Below, piece by piece: positions 24,800 to 38,400 of a DNA stretch of 64,000 bases. Each line of letters opens with the position of its first letter. The stretch's first letter is position 1. The notes under the pieces are model-generated. The model was given only the letters and a program-made list of their open reading frames with translations, did not search any database and was not told where the DNA came from. The stretch lies in NCBI GenBank assembly GCA_019055375.1, contig JAHQIW010000238.1, positions 62,001 through 126,000 on the forward strand, written 5' to 3'. The stretch is from Parelaphostrongylus tenuis. Lineage: Eukaryota; Nematoda; Chromadorea; Rhabditida; Metastrongylidae. Made by a program: the position numbers and the translations under genes.

Positions 24800-27080
24800 T
24801 AGTAACATAGGCAAAAATGAAAAAGACGTTTTTGAGTGCAATTTAAACATGACAAACAGATGAAAAATTTTTCTCACTGCATATTCTGACCATCTGAGAG
24901 AGAATGAAAAAATTATATCCTATTAGCTAGGTAAATTTGCTATCGCCTTCGCAGAAGTACTTCATTACAGCTTATACTCTCGTTCCTACAACTGTCAGAA
25001 AACGTTTGAACGAAGATTTGACAACACAATCTAGGTTGCTGGCACGTCCGCGGCAAGACGAAAGAGTAGCAGCGTTGTATGTTGCACTATATGCACTTCT
25101 GCAACCCATTATATAGAAGTATGAAGGACAAAGCCCAGTTTCAATCAATCCCTGAGAGTTGTGTCACGCATTCAATTTCACCGACGGTCGCAGAGGTGGT
25201 TGAATACTAACCCTTTATGGATGATAGTAGATGAATCGCACATCGCAGCTCATAAGAGGCTCCGATTTTTATTAATCAATCAAGGTTTTTCTTCCATTTG
25301 GATTGTCAAACAATGAGTTTTTGTGCTACTCTGATAATCCATGGTTTTCTCTGCATGATCATATGTTTTTCGTGCATATAACTTTATAACTTAACTTCAC
25401 TGATAACTTGACAATATAACTTTTTGTACCCATTGATGTAGAGCGATGTGCATAACTTTGTACGGTAAGAAGTTTGAATACGAAACATAATCTTCTCTTC
25501 GCACCTGGTCCATGCAATGATTCGCGATAACCCACTGGTGCATCGAATCAGTGTGATATCCTTTCACACAAGTCTGGTAACATTTTCTGATCTCAAGGGA
25601 ATAGATTCCTTGATGATCGAAAGGGGGTGAGATTGATCGAGCAACCAGATTCAATTTGTATCTGAAGCATCTCTTATAATCATTGCGCCATAAGCTCCCC
25701 TAGCTTCCATTTGAACCACATCCAATCCCGACGAAGGATTCCAAAACAGATCTATGAGTAGAAATTGCGATCAAAAAGGAAATCAGTAACAAAAAGGATA
25801 TCATAACTCTATTGTCATTAACTTGATCAGGGATATATATCCGTAGAAAACTAAAGAAGCAAAGTTTTTGATCGTCCATTTCCTTTCTGGTAACGTTTGA
25901 AATGAAACCAAATTGAGAAGAAACAGTGGAAAGTTGACGCATTCTCACTAAATCGGTGGCAACTTCAGGCTGATTTCTATGAATTTATTAACAAAAAACA
26001 ATCATGCAGAAATTACAGGAAAGTTTCAAATACTCCGCATAATTCAAGATCGGTGCTTGACCGAAATGAGATCGAAGAGCTGAAAAACGACAGAAAGTTC
26101 TGTGGCAGTACAAAAATAAGGAAGAAATGACTGAAATGAAAGGCAGCATCTGATAATCAAGTGAGAACCGAAAAACCACAAAGCAAAATACAAATCATCT
26201 AAAAAAATTAAAAATACAACAGAACAACATTTTAGTGGACTTCGCTGCATATATAACGGTTAAACCGGAAACGGACCGTAGAGAACAAGTACTAATCTAG
26301 TGCGATAAAACTCTATCTAAGGCATAGTTCTTATAGCAAGATCAGAGGGTAAATCGAAAGCGCCCGAGGGGGAAAAAATTCACTAGTTCTGACCACTGTC
26401 GAGCAATAGGCAAACAGCTAAAAATTAATAATAACAATTCAAAAATAAAGATACATTCTAGGAAGACATCACAAATGTAAAATCATTTCTCCACCGGTTC
26501 AACATAGGAAAGGAGTCAAAGACGGACGACTGCATGTGCACATTCACATTCTCATCAACAAGAGAGTTCGACAAGAAAAAATGTATGGAAGAAAATTCGA
26601 GCTGGATACCACCGGAGAATAACATTCAAGAATGAAGATCACAAGCAGAAGTTCTTGAATTCATTCAGCATTTTCCACAAATGAGTTTTTCGAATGAATC
26701 TCTCGGAGAACTGACGAAAAGCTGATAAACTTCTTCTTAAAGATCATGTTAAACTTTTAGAAAATGCACACAAGTGCCTCTGACTGCCCAGCAGAATTGT
26801 GACCAATCGCTCTTTCGCCACGTCTCCACACTGACCTCCTCATCGCCGATCTTCTGGGCAACTCTAATTTCCGACCCTGCGTCACCGAACACCACCATAC
26901 GACCCTAAACAAAAACCGTTCGAGATGAGGACAGTGTCTGCTCTGATCTTTGCTGTTGTCGCTCAAAAACATTCAAATCCATTTACTACACATAGCTTTT
27001 CTTAGCAGAAAGGGAAAAGCCACATAAGCTACAAAGCCACATACCACAATAACCTGCACAAATGTAATTTTTACATAAAA
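24800..27080. other. No gene recognised
   Basis: Contains a very degraded minus-strand SINE-like trace at about 25500-25690. The rest has only short frames without domains. Confidence 0.4.
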
Positions 27081-27082
27081 AA

Positions 27083-27500
27083 AGGATAAAGCTCTCGGCG
27101 TTGATCATTTTCCGAGGAATGCGTCATGCATTCGTCTCCTATTTTGAGTTCGTTTGAAATGACCTAATGCATATCTGGGCTTTGAAATAACGAGAGCTGA
27201 TAGAGTTAGTGCTGCTTATCCTACCAGTGATGTCTGGGACCAGTTTGGTATAAATTCAGCGACCCCGGAGGGATGGATGGCTTGGTGAGTCATGGGCGCG
27301 GAATTGAACCATCGGCGATCAACTGACCGACCACGTTTGTCTCAGAGCACCTCTAAACATGCGTCACATGCGCCCTAAATACGCCGGAGCATTTAGGGCC
27401 CGGTAATTATGGGTACTCTGCGAAAGACATGGTCGGTTAATCGCTTGTGGTCGATGGTTCAATCCCGCGCTCAAGCTTTCCATCCCTCAGGCTTCGATGA
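27083..27500. repeat. SINE family A, head-to-head with a partial copy
   Basis: A near full-length minus-strand copy occupies 27083-27375 (AGGATAAAGCTCTCGGCG tail, CACATGCGCC head). Immediately after, 27376-27500 carries a partial plus-strand tRNA-like head (TGGTCGATGGTTCAATCCCGC, then CTCAAGCTTTCCATCC). The two heads abut, so the pair is divergent like the family B fold-backs. Confidence 0.7.
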
Positions 27501-27504
27501 ATTT

Positions 27505-29875
27505 CAAGATACGTGACTGTTATCACCCTTTCATATTAGCTTTTTCACGACATAGTGTACGCCTTTTATCAAGCATATAGACATTGCCTTCAAATCGACT
27601 CTTTCTGAAACCTCGCTTTAAGAATTCTATACAATCTGAGAAACATCCTCTCGCACTATATAGGATGTGTACACCTTTTTGTATATATGACCCTTCGAAC
27701 TGGTTAGCTAAAATCATTTCTTGATCTTAAGCCCTATTGGGCGTCCTTAAGCCTATTGGGCATTTTTAGTATTTTTTGAACAGGGGGATCGACGATCTAA
27801 ACAGAGTAAATCAATTTTTAAAACTGATTACTGAACACTAAATCAATAGAAATTTCAATGCAAAAGCCTGATACGCTGTGAGTGGTTGGTTATGAAAGGG
27901 ATATTACTGTATCAGCAGAATTAATGGGTCTCAATGCTGTTCGAACACATATAGGATGCATGTCTGTCTCAACCCACAATGTGAAATTAGAAAACAAATG
28001 AATTTTTCCGCAAATACAGTCAGATATGACCACAAAAATATTTGGAAGCGATCGAAATTTGAAACCTGAAATAGCCTCGGATCCAGGACTGCACTTTCAG
28101 GTACTTGGGTGTTACTCACTTCACTGTACGGACACTTGATTTGCCTTCCACTCAGAGCCGTATTTTAACCCTATCAATGCTATCAACAATCACCCGTCAA
28201 CAGGAATGATCTGGAGAACAACACAATGTGTGCAATCTCATTCACATTAATTCGCAGTTGCGCATATCATTTCAAAACTCGTTTGCTAAATTTCTCGGCA
28301 TACCTTCGTAATCGAGCATTCAATTCGTTGGACCGCATTAATGAAATCGTCTTTTTGTCACAAACAAAAACAAAAGTTTTCACTACTGATAACAATAATA
28401 AGCAAGTTAGCAATAGCCAACCACATTTGTTGGCTTACGTGGTAACTAGGAATTTTTTAGACCTCCAGTCTGCAACTATGATTCGGTTAATGCTTTGCAG
28501 ATCTAGCCTTTAACCGGTAAAAACCTTTGATACGCTTACTACTTTCGAGAATATCTCCTCAATCAGTCTGGAAGCTAAGGATAAGTCAAAAGGCTCAGAG
28601 CAACTTATGCACATGGTCTTTATCAAAACCATGTTTTCATCTCCCCCATGAAACAGCAGTTCCAAATGACGTAAGTAATCAAGAATCCACGCCAAAAACT
28701 ATCGATAACGACTCGCGAAAAAGTGTACAAAAGCAATCTTATGGCCGTAATGGCGTACTGTTGAAGATTAAGTCGCACGGTGCTTAGAGTTTAGTTAAAC
28801 AATTTATTAGGTTGCGAATAAGACGAAGAAATCAGCGCATTCTAACCCTTTGCCAGATATCATGCAACAAATCTTGATGATAGTCTGTGCCATACAGCTC
28901 TTCTCCAATTTAGTGGTTCGTGGTACGTGGCCGCCCTCTCAGATGGTGGAGCATTCAATTTGATTTAATTTTCTAACTTAATAAGCTAAGTACTTGTGAT
29001 CTTTGTAAAGTCTGTCTTTTTTCGTTCCTGAAGAGAACGAAGGGTCGAAATGTTAGCCAAATAAATTTCTATCACCCGAAGCCTTGCTACAGGCTTGATA
29101 GGCTTGATCAATAAAGAAAATATAATTGATTGATATTGCCGAGATCAGAGAAAAGTTACAATATGTTTTAACGCTCTGTGCTATCCTCATCATGATATGA
29201 GACAGGTTTGTTTGAATTTATGAAGACCATATTATCGATGCCCGAATGAGTCATGAATGACTCACATTGTCTTGAACGTGTCAGACATAATCTATTAAAA
29301 GGCTATAAACTTCTCTAGTAGTATATATATATAAAAATAGCTAACATTCTTTCGGTTAGACTCAAAGCAATACTCGCCACATCGCCGAGAATTGAAGGTG
29401 AACGTCAAATCAGAATCCGTGGCAATCTGCAAACACTTGAAGCATTTGAAATGAAAATGCTTATGTAATAAAAAATTAGAGCAAAAATAAGACAAGCCTG
29501 AAGGAGAGCTGCTATACTGGCTCCATCACTTAACTGAAAATCGTTGCCCAGACTGACAAACGAGTGCACCCGTAGAAGAAGAAGAACCGTCTTCGTCTTT
29601 CTGGAACATATACCGCTCTTCACTAAAGTTTACACTATGAAAAATAATGTATACATTTAATCTCCTAAATGGCTGAAGTAAAACGATTGATAAGAAAAGT
29701 AGTTCGAAAATCTCTATTGGTATGTAGAAACGAATTCAGTAGCACTTGATATGACAGATCTCTACAAATTGCGTGATTCGTCATGATTCTATTCTCCAGC
29801 GTATGTAAGCCGTTTCTTCACAGCAAGTGAATAATCCACCTCATCGATTGTTTTCAAACCTCACTTTAAACATTC
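27505..29875. other. No gene supported
   Basis: Frames at 28226-28787 on both strands look superficially protein-like but carry no motif I recognise and have no matching partner exons. Confidence 0.35.
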
Positions 29876-29881
29876 GATATA

Positions 29882-30472
29882 GTTTGTGGGAATGTTTAGA
29901 GCCTTTGGGGGTTGGGACGTTAAAGCCAAACGTAAGTTTCGGTGGTGTCGCCCCGCTTCATCAGTGATCAACGCTCAAACCCTACTTTATTATAGCAGGG
30001 ATGGGGAGAGCTTATTTATGGTGATATCACGTGATTTTGTGTTATCACCATTCTTTTTCAGTCGACGGATTAGGGCTGGTAGTGGATATGTAGAAATCCA
30101 TCTTATCGCTGTTTTCAAATGTCGCTTCAAACATCCACTACAGTCTGTGAGACTGTTTAGAGGCTTTTTAAGCCTGGCACGTCAGAGCCATACGTACTTT
30201 TCAGAGATGTCGTCTAAATCATTAGGGAACCAAGCTGATGGAAAAACAGTCGATGAAATGGATATCTAGATAGTCACTACCAGCCGTAATCCATCGACTG
30301 AAAAAATAGTGAGAAAACAATTTTACGTGCTATGACCATGAATATCGCCTCCCATCCCTGCTATAGACTGGCTTCAGTGTGGAGCGTGAGCCACTGATGA
30401 AGCGGCACCGCTTAAACGTACGTATGGCTCTGACGTAGCAACCTCGAAAAAGGTCTAAACATTACCACAAGC
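29882..30472. mobile_element. ~590 bp fold-back element with nested copies
   Basis: The outer arms pair as inverted copies: 29882-30030 (TTTGTGGGAATGTTTAGAGCC... CCCGCTTCATCAGTG... ATAGCAGGGATGGG) and 30325-30472. Inner segments also pair: GTCGACGGATTAGGGCTGG near 30060 against CCAGCCGTAATCCATCGAC near 30290. The centre (30120-30240) holds a further copy of the arm start, so the element seems built from repeated insertions of one family. Solo arms occur near 20.76 and 36.2 kb. Confidence 0.65.
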
Positions 30473-30474
30473 CA

Positions 30475-32470
30475 TATCAAGTCATTAAATAATTCAGAAA
30501 TAAGAGTAGTAGAAAACAAAAGGCTGAGCACGTACAATTCCTTCGCTCAACTTATTCAAGAAAAACGAATCAGATAACGGGAAGCTATCATTCTCCTGCG
30601 TGCAGAACGTCTCCTGAAATTATGTGTTAAATGGTCTAGATAGAAGCTACTTGGCCATTGGGCAGTATAATTTCCAGAAGAGTGAATACCTACCTCTTTA
30701 GGGGAAGAGGACATTTTTGAGGCTTGTTGAATCAACGAAGTCAAGAAGTCCTCCTGAGCTGACATTAAATCTGGAACAGTGATTAAGAATATAACACTTC
30801 GTGTATCACGACTGGCTTTCATTCAAGATGTGGTCTTCATCTATTTAACAATATGAGAAACTGCAGAAGTTCCTCTATATCAGTTTGCTGCGCAGTCACC
30901 TAACCCTTGAATTTCTTCAGAAAACGATCTGTTGTCTATCTGTATCACCTGTTATCTCCTTGATAACTGAAAAAATCAAGCTGGCGTTAGCTATTGGAGT
31001 CTACAGCGCTAAAAAGCATCACAATTCTCATCTAAGATTTATTTCTACAGGAGTCTGACCGTCCAACCACCGAGTTGATATTTGCTGTGCTTTGCGATTG
31101 ACACCTCGCGAAATCTGGTCATTAACTGCTCTTATCTCCCGCTTAGCGATAAGATGGACCACGAGATTGTTTCACCGGGTTTCGGCATCATATCGTATAC
31201 TATAACGTCTTCGATTACTGATAGTTGATAACGATTTACATCTCGGGATACTTCAAACATCACCCTCCCACATCACCTTCGATAATTTCCTGATCATTTC
31301 CTTATGCCGAGAGTGATAATCATAGATCTGTAAATCACACGATAAGGTAGGAATAACTGTAGAGTCAAAACGCGATCACGAAGCTGGTTGTTCTTTGTCG
31401 TTTTCACTCTAACATCGATGCTCTTACAAGCTTCAGAAACATCGTTTGTTCATTTCGCTTAGAATCAAATCCTTCATAATGCTGATATGTTGACTAGGAT
31501 ATCTGGCGGATCATACAGATATCCTCTATTAGTCAAACATTATGGAGTATCACAAGCAGATTTTTTTCATTCATAGCGTCGTTTTCATGAAATATGATCA
31601 AAGACTCATCTTCAAAAACCGCAGTATTCGTCCGTTTTGTTAGTCTCAAATATTATTAGAGCAATAATATCATTTGCACCGTTTGCCAGCTGTAAGTCAT
31701 TGACCTCATCTTTCATTTTGTACATTCCAGTTTGTAAACGATATTCTCAGTAGTGGTTGAAAAAAAACCCTTGATAGTGGTCCGTGTTATTCCTCCACGG
31801 ATGCAAGCTGCTCCAAAGCCAGTAGAAAAGGCTCTTTTTTCGGCTATTACTATCAGCAAAAAATCCCTACAATATGTCGTGTAAGCTAGGTCTCCTTCTA
31901 GTAGGTTGACGCACAATTTCACGCTAGACATGAAGCTATTTTTTGGACTCGACGACGAGTTCTTTACTCGCCAATTTGAACCATTCGTGTTTACTTCGCA
32001 TTAAGCCTCTTTATAATCAACCAATGACCTATAAGTGTCACAAAAGTAAGCAAGTCTATTATCTAACATTATAGATTTTTTTAATCCTGAGTAACTCACT
32101 TCCAATTTTCGCGTCTGTTGATGTAAATGGATTAAAATTGTGTATTTGGTGCCGTTGATTCGTCAATGCTTTGATAAAGGTATCATCGGACTAAACAAAT
32201 GAATTTTACAATAAGAAACACGAAAGATTCTAATCATTATCATCATGAAGTAAGCACACTGTGGCTTCCGACACTTGATCATGGATTAAAATATTAGAAC
32301 AGGGGCACTGTTTTCCTTTCCTATTCCTCAGCGAAAAAAATCGTACAAATACCTTGGCGTCATGTTATCAAAGTTAACAAAAAACATAGGATTTTCGTGC
32401 ATCTGATATTCTTGGGTAGGTATTAAACCCCACTTGATAGCTTTTTACATGATGTCAAGCATCGATGCCG
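30475..32470. other. No gene recognised downstream of the BED gene
   Basis: A 72-codon minus-strand frame at 31713-31931 is the most protein-like stretch but has no known motif. No repeats of note. Confidence 0.35.
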
Positions 32471-32473
32471 CCA

Positions 32474-35400
32474 TTAGCTTCTAAAAAAGTGAACCTTTCT
32501 TGGCCGAGGTGCATAATTTGCAGGTGCCTGCGAATTAATTTTCTCTTCACAAATAGCCCACAAACCACCAGGACCTGAAACAAATCTCAAGATAAGTAAG
32601 TTTAATAAGGATTAAAGAGCAAGCTTATTCTGCACCTGTGTCGTGTTTCCTCTTTAGATGAAATTTCATGGTGGTAGGGCTGCGATCATTGGTCACCCAG
32701 TGACAGAACCTACACCGCACACCAGCTAATCCGTGACCTCGCAAATCCGTGAAAAACTCCCAAACCTCAAAACAAATAAATGAGGAGGGTAATGACTTTC
32801 CATCTTATGCACAGTTATATTCCAAAACTGAGGCGCATTTAGAACAGTAGTAATGCAGAAGATCCCTCTAGAACTCCGCTCATAGTGAACTAAGTCTCAT
32901 CAGTCCGAGGTAGTCAAACTGGCATCAAACGTGTCATCATACTTTCTTCAGTCCACAACAAATGGCCCACGCCTGTTATAAAGATTTGTGAACACTGTGA
33001 TATCGCTATCGCGGGGTTCAAGAATCAACTCGACCAGCACTCTACAACATTCATAAAGACAGTCAAAAATCCTCAGAGAAGAGGCGAAGTAACACGCAAA
33101 ATTTGAAAAATTTGAAGTCGGTCATGATGGATGTGAGGAAACGATTGAAGTGAAAAGAGAAATTCCAGATAAATGTGTGCACGTGATACCATGCAAATAA
33201 AGAAAGTATCTCACTTTAAGTACAGGGTTGACAAGAAATTTTCTGGGCTTTTTCGTTTTTGTTGATTATGTTTAATGCAATTAAGTTTTTGTTTCCACTA
33301 TCGGTTATAACAGCTTCTTGTGGCCATTTTGATATATAACACTATACATTTGTTCCAAGATGGAAGTATCCAGAAAACGAGTAATCGTTTGGGCGTCTTT
33401 GCATTCGGAACAATTCCATCTCGAAAAACAAATGTGTAAGTGTTGTATATCAGATTAACCGCACGAAGCCGCTTTAAATGATGTAAAAGTAAAAACTTAA
33501 ACGCATGAAAAATGATGAACAAAACGAAAAAGTCCTTAAAATTTGTTGTCAAGCCAAGAAGTGTTCATGTTTCTAATGAGCAGCTCCAGTAAGGAAGAAG
33601 AGACTTTTTTAAACTCTGAAAATTATGCGACATCGATAGACTATGTTGATGAATCTCGAGATTCACAATTTGTGCAAACTATCATCAAAACATTCAGGTA
33701 GATTCACAGAATAGAATCAAAAACAACAGAGTGTGTAATAGATTTCGGAGTATTTCGTGAAAAAACCAAAGATGATGGACCCTTCAATAAGTACATTAGA
33801 TGGCAAACAAACACGGACTTGAATTCCATCCAAGCCTTAAATTATGGCTCGATTCTTATCAACGAATATACATGACTATAGAAACTATGCTAATTTCTGG
33901 AGGCCTGAACCAACGGAAACCAGTTTGTCTTTCTTATGGCGGTAGAACCACAACTCATCATGTGTTCTCCCATGGCACCAAAATTCTCATTGCCTAAGCC
34001 TGCACTTAATTTACATGTGATCAAAGGAAGATTTTCCTATGAAAAAGCACCTATCCAGCTGATATGTGGATCTGTAATTTTTTGTGCATAATGAGGCATT
34101 CAAACATCCTTTCTGGGTGGGTGTTTTTCGAGGAGATAACACTGTTGTTGGCAAGTGGAATCCATGCTGTATATTGTCGATGAGAAAGTGATGAGTGAGC
34201 AACGTAGAATGACGGCTCCTTCCTCTAAGATTTCAGTCCTAGTGGTTATCGCATGTTATTCAACATTGGAAATGAGGAAAAATAAAGCGTTGGTGGTATC
34301 TGAGAAAGGCCTCTATGGTTACTCAGTCAATTTCAAAATGTTGATCACGAAGGTCCTATTCTCACAGTTGCGTTTTATACGGGCAGTCTTCGCCATAGCT
34401 TTCTTTTCCCACGTGAAACTAGAATTCCTTGTAGCAGACAAGCAAAATTAGTGTGGATCCATCACTGATTAATAGTTCCACTTGCAAAGTCGACGTGAAT
34501 AGAACGATTACGGTGTTCTCAATTTCAAATGAGACTGTGTGGTATGAGCATGTGTCGCACATCATAGTTCACAAGGATACCAATCACCACAGTAGAGCTA
34601 TAATTCGCTAACGAGTCTACTATAAGATGTTTCAAAATATTCTCGGCTCCCTATTTTGCTGATACCAATACGCTCGTAGGGCACTTAGTAAGAAAGGAGA
34701 AAAAAGAAGTCCCAAAAAGTCCCTTAACGCATTCTCAAACTGAAGTCTCAATATTGCTTCCTCACGTCTGAACTAACATCAGAAACTTTCCTCATCAAGG
34801 AATTCTTGTTTAATAGAGTGATGCCAACTTTCCATGATACGTAAAAAAATTTCTTTTTCAGAAATTTGAAAAAAGTTTCAAATACTAAGTTTCCCTTTTC
34901 GAATCTAGTCTACTACTACTTCTCTATAATGCAACCCATCTTTGTTCTGACAATCACTTTGTTGCCTGGTGTTCTACTATGTGATAATTTCTCTGCAAAT
35001 TAAATGCCATCTAATTCATGCCATTAATCTATCAAGTGATCGTCATCCACAATCTTGAAGGCAAAATTCTTGTGGAAGCATTGATGCAATAACTAAAATT
35101 TTACTAGACTATCTTCGCTTACATCGTGATCACTCTGTGTGAATTCCCATAGATTCCCCTTCAATGTAAATCTCTTCCACAGCTGAGGGTCCTGGATGAA
35201 CTTTTCACTGTTAATACGCTTATTCAGACGTTTTTCTAGTGACGAGTCACTACTATCGATGGAATTTCATCACAGATTTGATGCAGCCAGTGTTGCACAG
35301 TGGATTTGGTTCAAAACGACGATAAAAGTACACATATACACTTATAGTCATCTCTTCTTGATTTTTTTGAAAACCGGTCATCACATATACAGCGTGGATC

Positions 35401-38400
35401 TCAGCACCTGTATTTCACGTTTCTTCACACTCATCCTCCATAAAAATATTCAAACACAAGAGTATGAGCACGACTCGCAGCCCGAAGTGATTTCGAACCT
35501 GGGATTACTTTTTCCGGGGTCTCACTAAGTTTTCCACTACACCACAGAAACCCTTACCCTGTCTTTCCCTCGGCCATGTTTTGACAAAGGAACTACCCGT
35601 TAACGGGATTGATCTGTGAGAACAATCTGGCATGAACCTTAGCAAAGATGGAAACGTGGTTGAAACCACATACACAGCTTCTTCACCCGGTTAAGTATAT
35701 TTACTGCCAGCACTTCTGTGCTTATAAATTACACCGTACCTTGCCGCTGGAATAAGAAAAATTAGGCAGCAAGTAAAAAGATGTTTTTCGAAATTTGCCC
35801 GGGTTTTTCGCTTGGTGTTTGGGCACTTCTATGGTTTGTCAGTGTTATCGAATGCTGATTGAGACGATGTACTATGTCATCTTAAAAGTAGACTTGCGAG
35901 TAAGGCTAACCTTGCTTCTGACATCGTTAATCACTGTCCATTGCACTATCCCTACCCTTATTATTGAAATTATGGTTCCCATGCTGTGTAAAACATTTTG
36001 CGAAGTCTGTCGACTTTGTCCAGAGATATTTCGCTGTCCACTTGTCGACCATCATTTGCATTCTTTCCATTACCACATAAGGCACAGCACTCCATAAATG
36101 TCATTAAGATAGGTTAATATTATTGTTAAAGTCATATAGATGGGTGAAAGAGCATCTTAGAGTCGTCATCAAAGCTATACAAATAACATCCCCATCCATG
36201 CCAGAAAATAGGATTCAGTGTGGGGCATGGGCCACTGATGAAGCGGGCGATATCGCCTAAACGTACGTATGGCTTTTACGTATTACCTCGAAAAGACATT
36301 CTCACAGACTATATTGAATGAAAGCGGGGTTGAGAACTTCGATTAGATGGATTTCTACAAAGTAGAGAACAATTTTTAGAAGACTCTTATGACCTTGAGA
36401 CTGATATAAAGACTGAACGTCTTTAGGAGTCACAAATCTACGTTGCTCAACGTACTTTTGCATTAATTTTAGAGCAAATTTAGGTATTACTTTAGACTTT
36501 GAAAAGCGACATTGCGCATTAAGAGATTAAAAGCGAATTGTCACGCCATGATTCCAAACCCGGGACCATACCTATTTCCATAACGTTCTCAAAAAGTCAA
36601 CTATTTTATGAATCTGTTAGACATTTAGGTATTATATATAATACAAAGGAAGCAAGTAGCATATCATGGCGATCCCGTTAACTACATGAACAGATCAATC
36701 CACTCACCCGCCATTTCAACTCTGCCCCACACCCACGAAGTCTCTCATCTATCCGCGTTCTGGATATCGGTACTCGTACCTGGGAGAAACTTTACCTGAT
36801 CCACGAGGGAAACTCCCTAGTACGGGTTTTTACTTTTTTGGCACTATTATACAAGGATAATAGACTTTACCAGAATACTTAAGTGGGTGATAGATATAAG
36901 GAAACAAATCAATTGGACAAGTCTTGGATTGTCACGTTGAGTTATATGTGATGTTTGACCTTGCAATAATGAAATAGATGAATGTTTTGAATAACTAAAA
37001 CTACGATGTTTTACGAAGAGTTTCGCAATCGATATGCAGCTTCACGTATTAGTACTTTATAACTTCCACGATGAAATGTTTATAAGAAATTACAGGGGTA
37101 ACGAGGGCTATCGGACAAGTAGTTTTAGGGCGTAAAAGAAGACTTAGATCATTAATAAGACAAAACAACTGAATTTCTAGCGTGGTTCAACATCAATAAG
37201 GTTGGCTATCACATTTGTGTTCCATTTTGTGACTCAATTGCACGGCTATAAAGATGCAACAAAAAAAGTAGGGTTTTCCAGAGTAAGACTAATTCCAGAG
37301 AAAATATTGAGATGCAAGACACGTGGACGTGGATCGAGACAGAGGCAGTTAATGGACAAATGACTTTACTACACCTCATCTGCAGCCTCCGTATGAATGA
37401 ATGAAGGAAAGATGTACTAAACCGCTCACAGAAGAGTAATATTCACGGTATCGCCGCAAAATTGGCATAGCAGAAAACCTCTTGATTAAGCATCCTTTAG
37501 ATTTTCACATTCTCCGTCTACTGAAGAGACTGTCGTTGAATAAATATATACACGCAAGAATGCGCAGAGAGCAGGAAGTCGTCGGCAAGTTAAGATATTG
37601 AAATGAGAGAATCCCCACTACATAAGGGACCACACATATTTCATTAATGAAAGAAGAGATTCCCAGAACAGATATCTCCGTTACAGTCATCACTAAAATT
37701 CTCTCACTGATATATATTTTACGACGTTGTCATATTACGTCAATTCGGCAGTGTAGCAGCTGAAAACAGGTTTTGAAAAGTAATTGACCTACGACGCACT
37801 GAGAATGTAGTTCAATCAGCCACCGTCAAAAAACTACATAACGCTTCAGAATGAAGGAAATCGGAAAAATTCCATTTTCTTGGAGATGACGAACGTCAGC
37901 CTGCAGCTTAACCTTCTGGATCCGTTAGAGAACAGTTTCAGTTATCAATTCATACTAATACAAGGAACACCTTGTAACGTAGTAAGAAACGGCAGAACAG
38001 CTTCGCTGGAGCAGTGGTCAGCACGCATACTCCGAAACAGTAAGATCCGAGTTCAACTCCGGTGCGAGGTTCAAAGTTTGAACATCACTCAATATCTTGG
38101 ATACTGCACAGGGAAAATCGCGTTCATAGTATCTTCTACTGCTTTTCCATCTACTCCGGCACACAATAACTACATCATATGATTACGTTGCCTGTAATCA
38201 AATCTCCTCATTCGAGAGGTGATAGCCTCGAGGCCATTGTGAGCGAACAAAGAGAGAAATCTGGTGCTTGGCACTAGAGAAGATCGTAGCTGCGCAAGAG
38301 ACAATCTCAATTCAATTCTAGTCTTTTTAGGAGGCTACGTGCGAACGCTTTCAGAGGCGTAAGAAAGAAGCGTAACGGGATGGATGAGAGAAGTTGAGAC

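Noticed and set aside
24129..24855. Frames of 61-110 codons on both strands sharing near-identical peptides
   Set aside because: They translate the two arms of the tRNA-like fold-back, not genes.
28510..28787. Protein-like frames on both strands near 28.5-28.8 kb
   Set aside because: No motif, no consistent exon partners, and the sense and antisense versions are equally plausible.
32945..33110. Plus-strand zinc-finger-like stretch with C-x2-C and a following H (ICEHCD...LDQHS)
   Set aside because: The underlying DNA matches tRNA-like repeat family D (compare about 47.28 and 47.58 kb), there is no second His at proper spacing, and the frame ends soon after.
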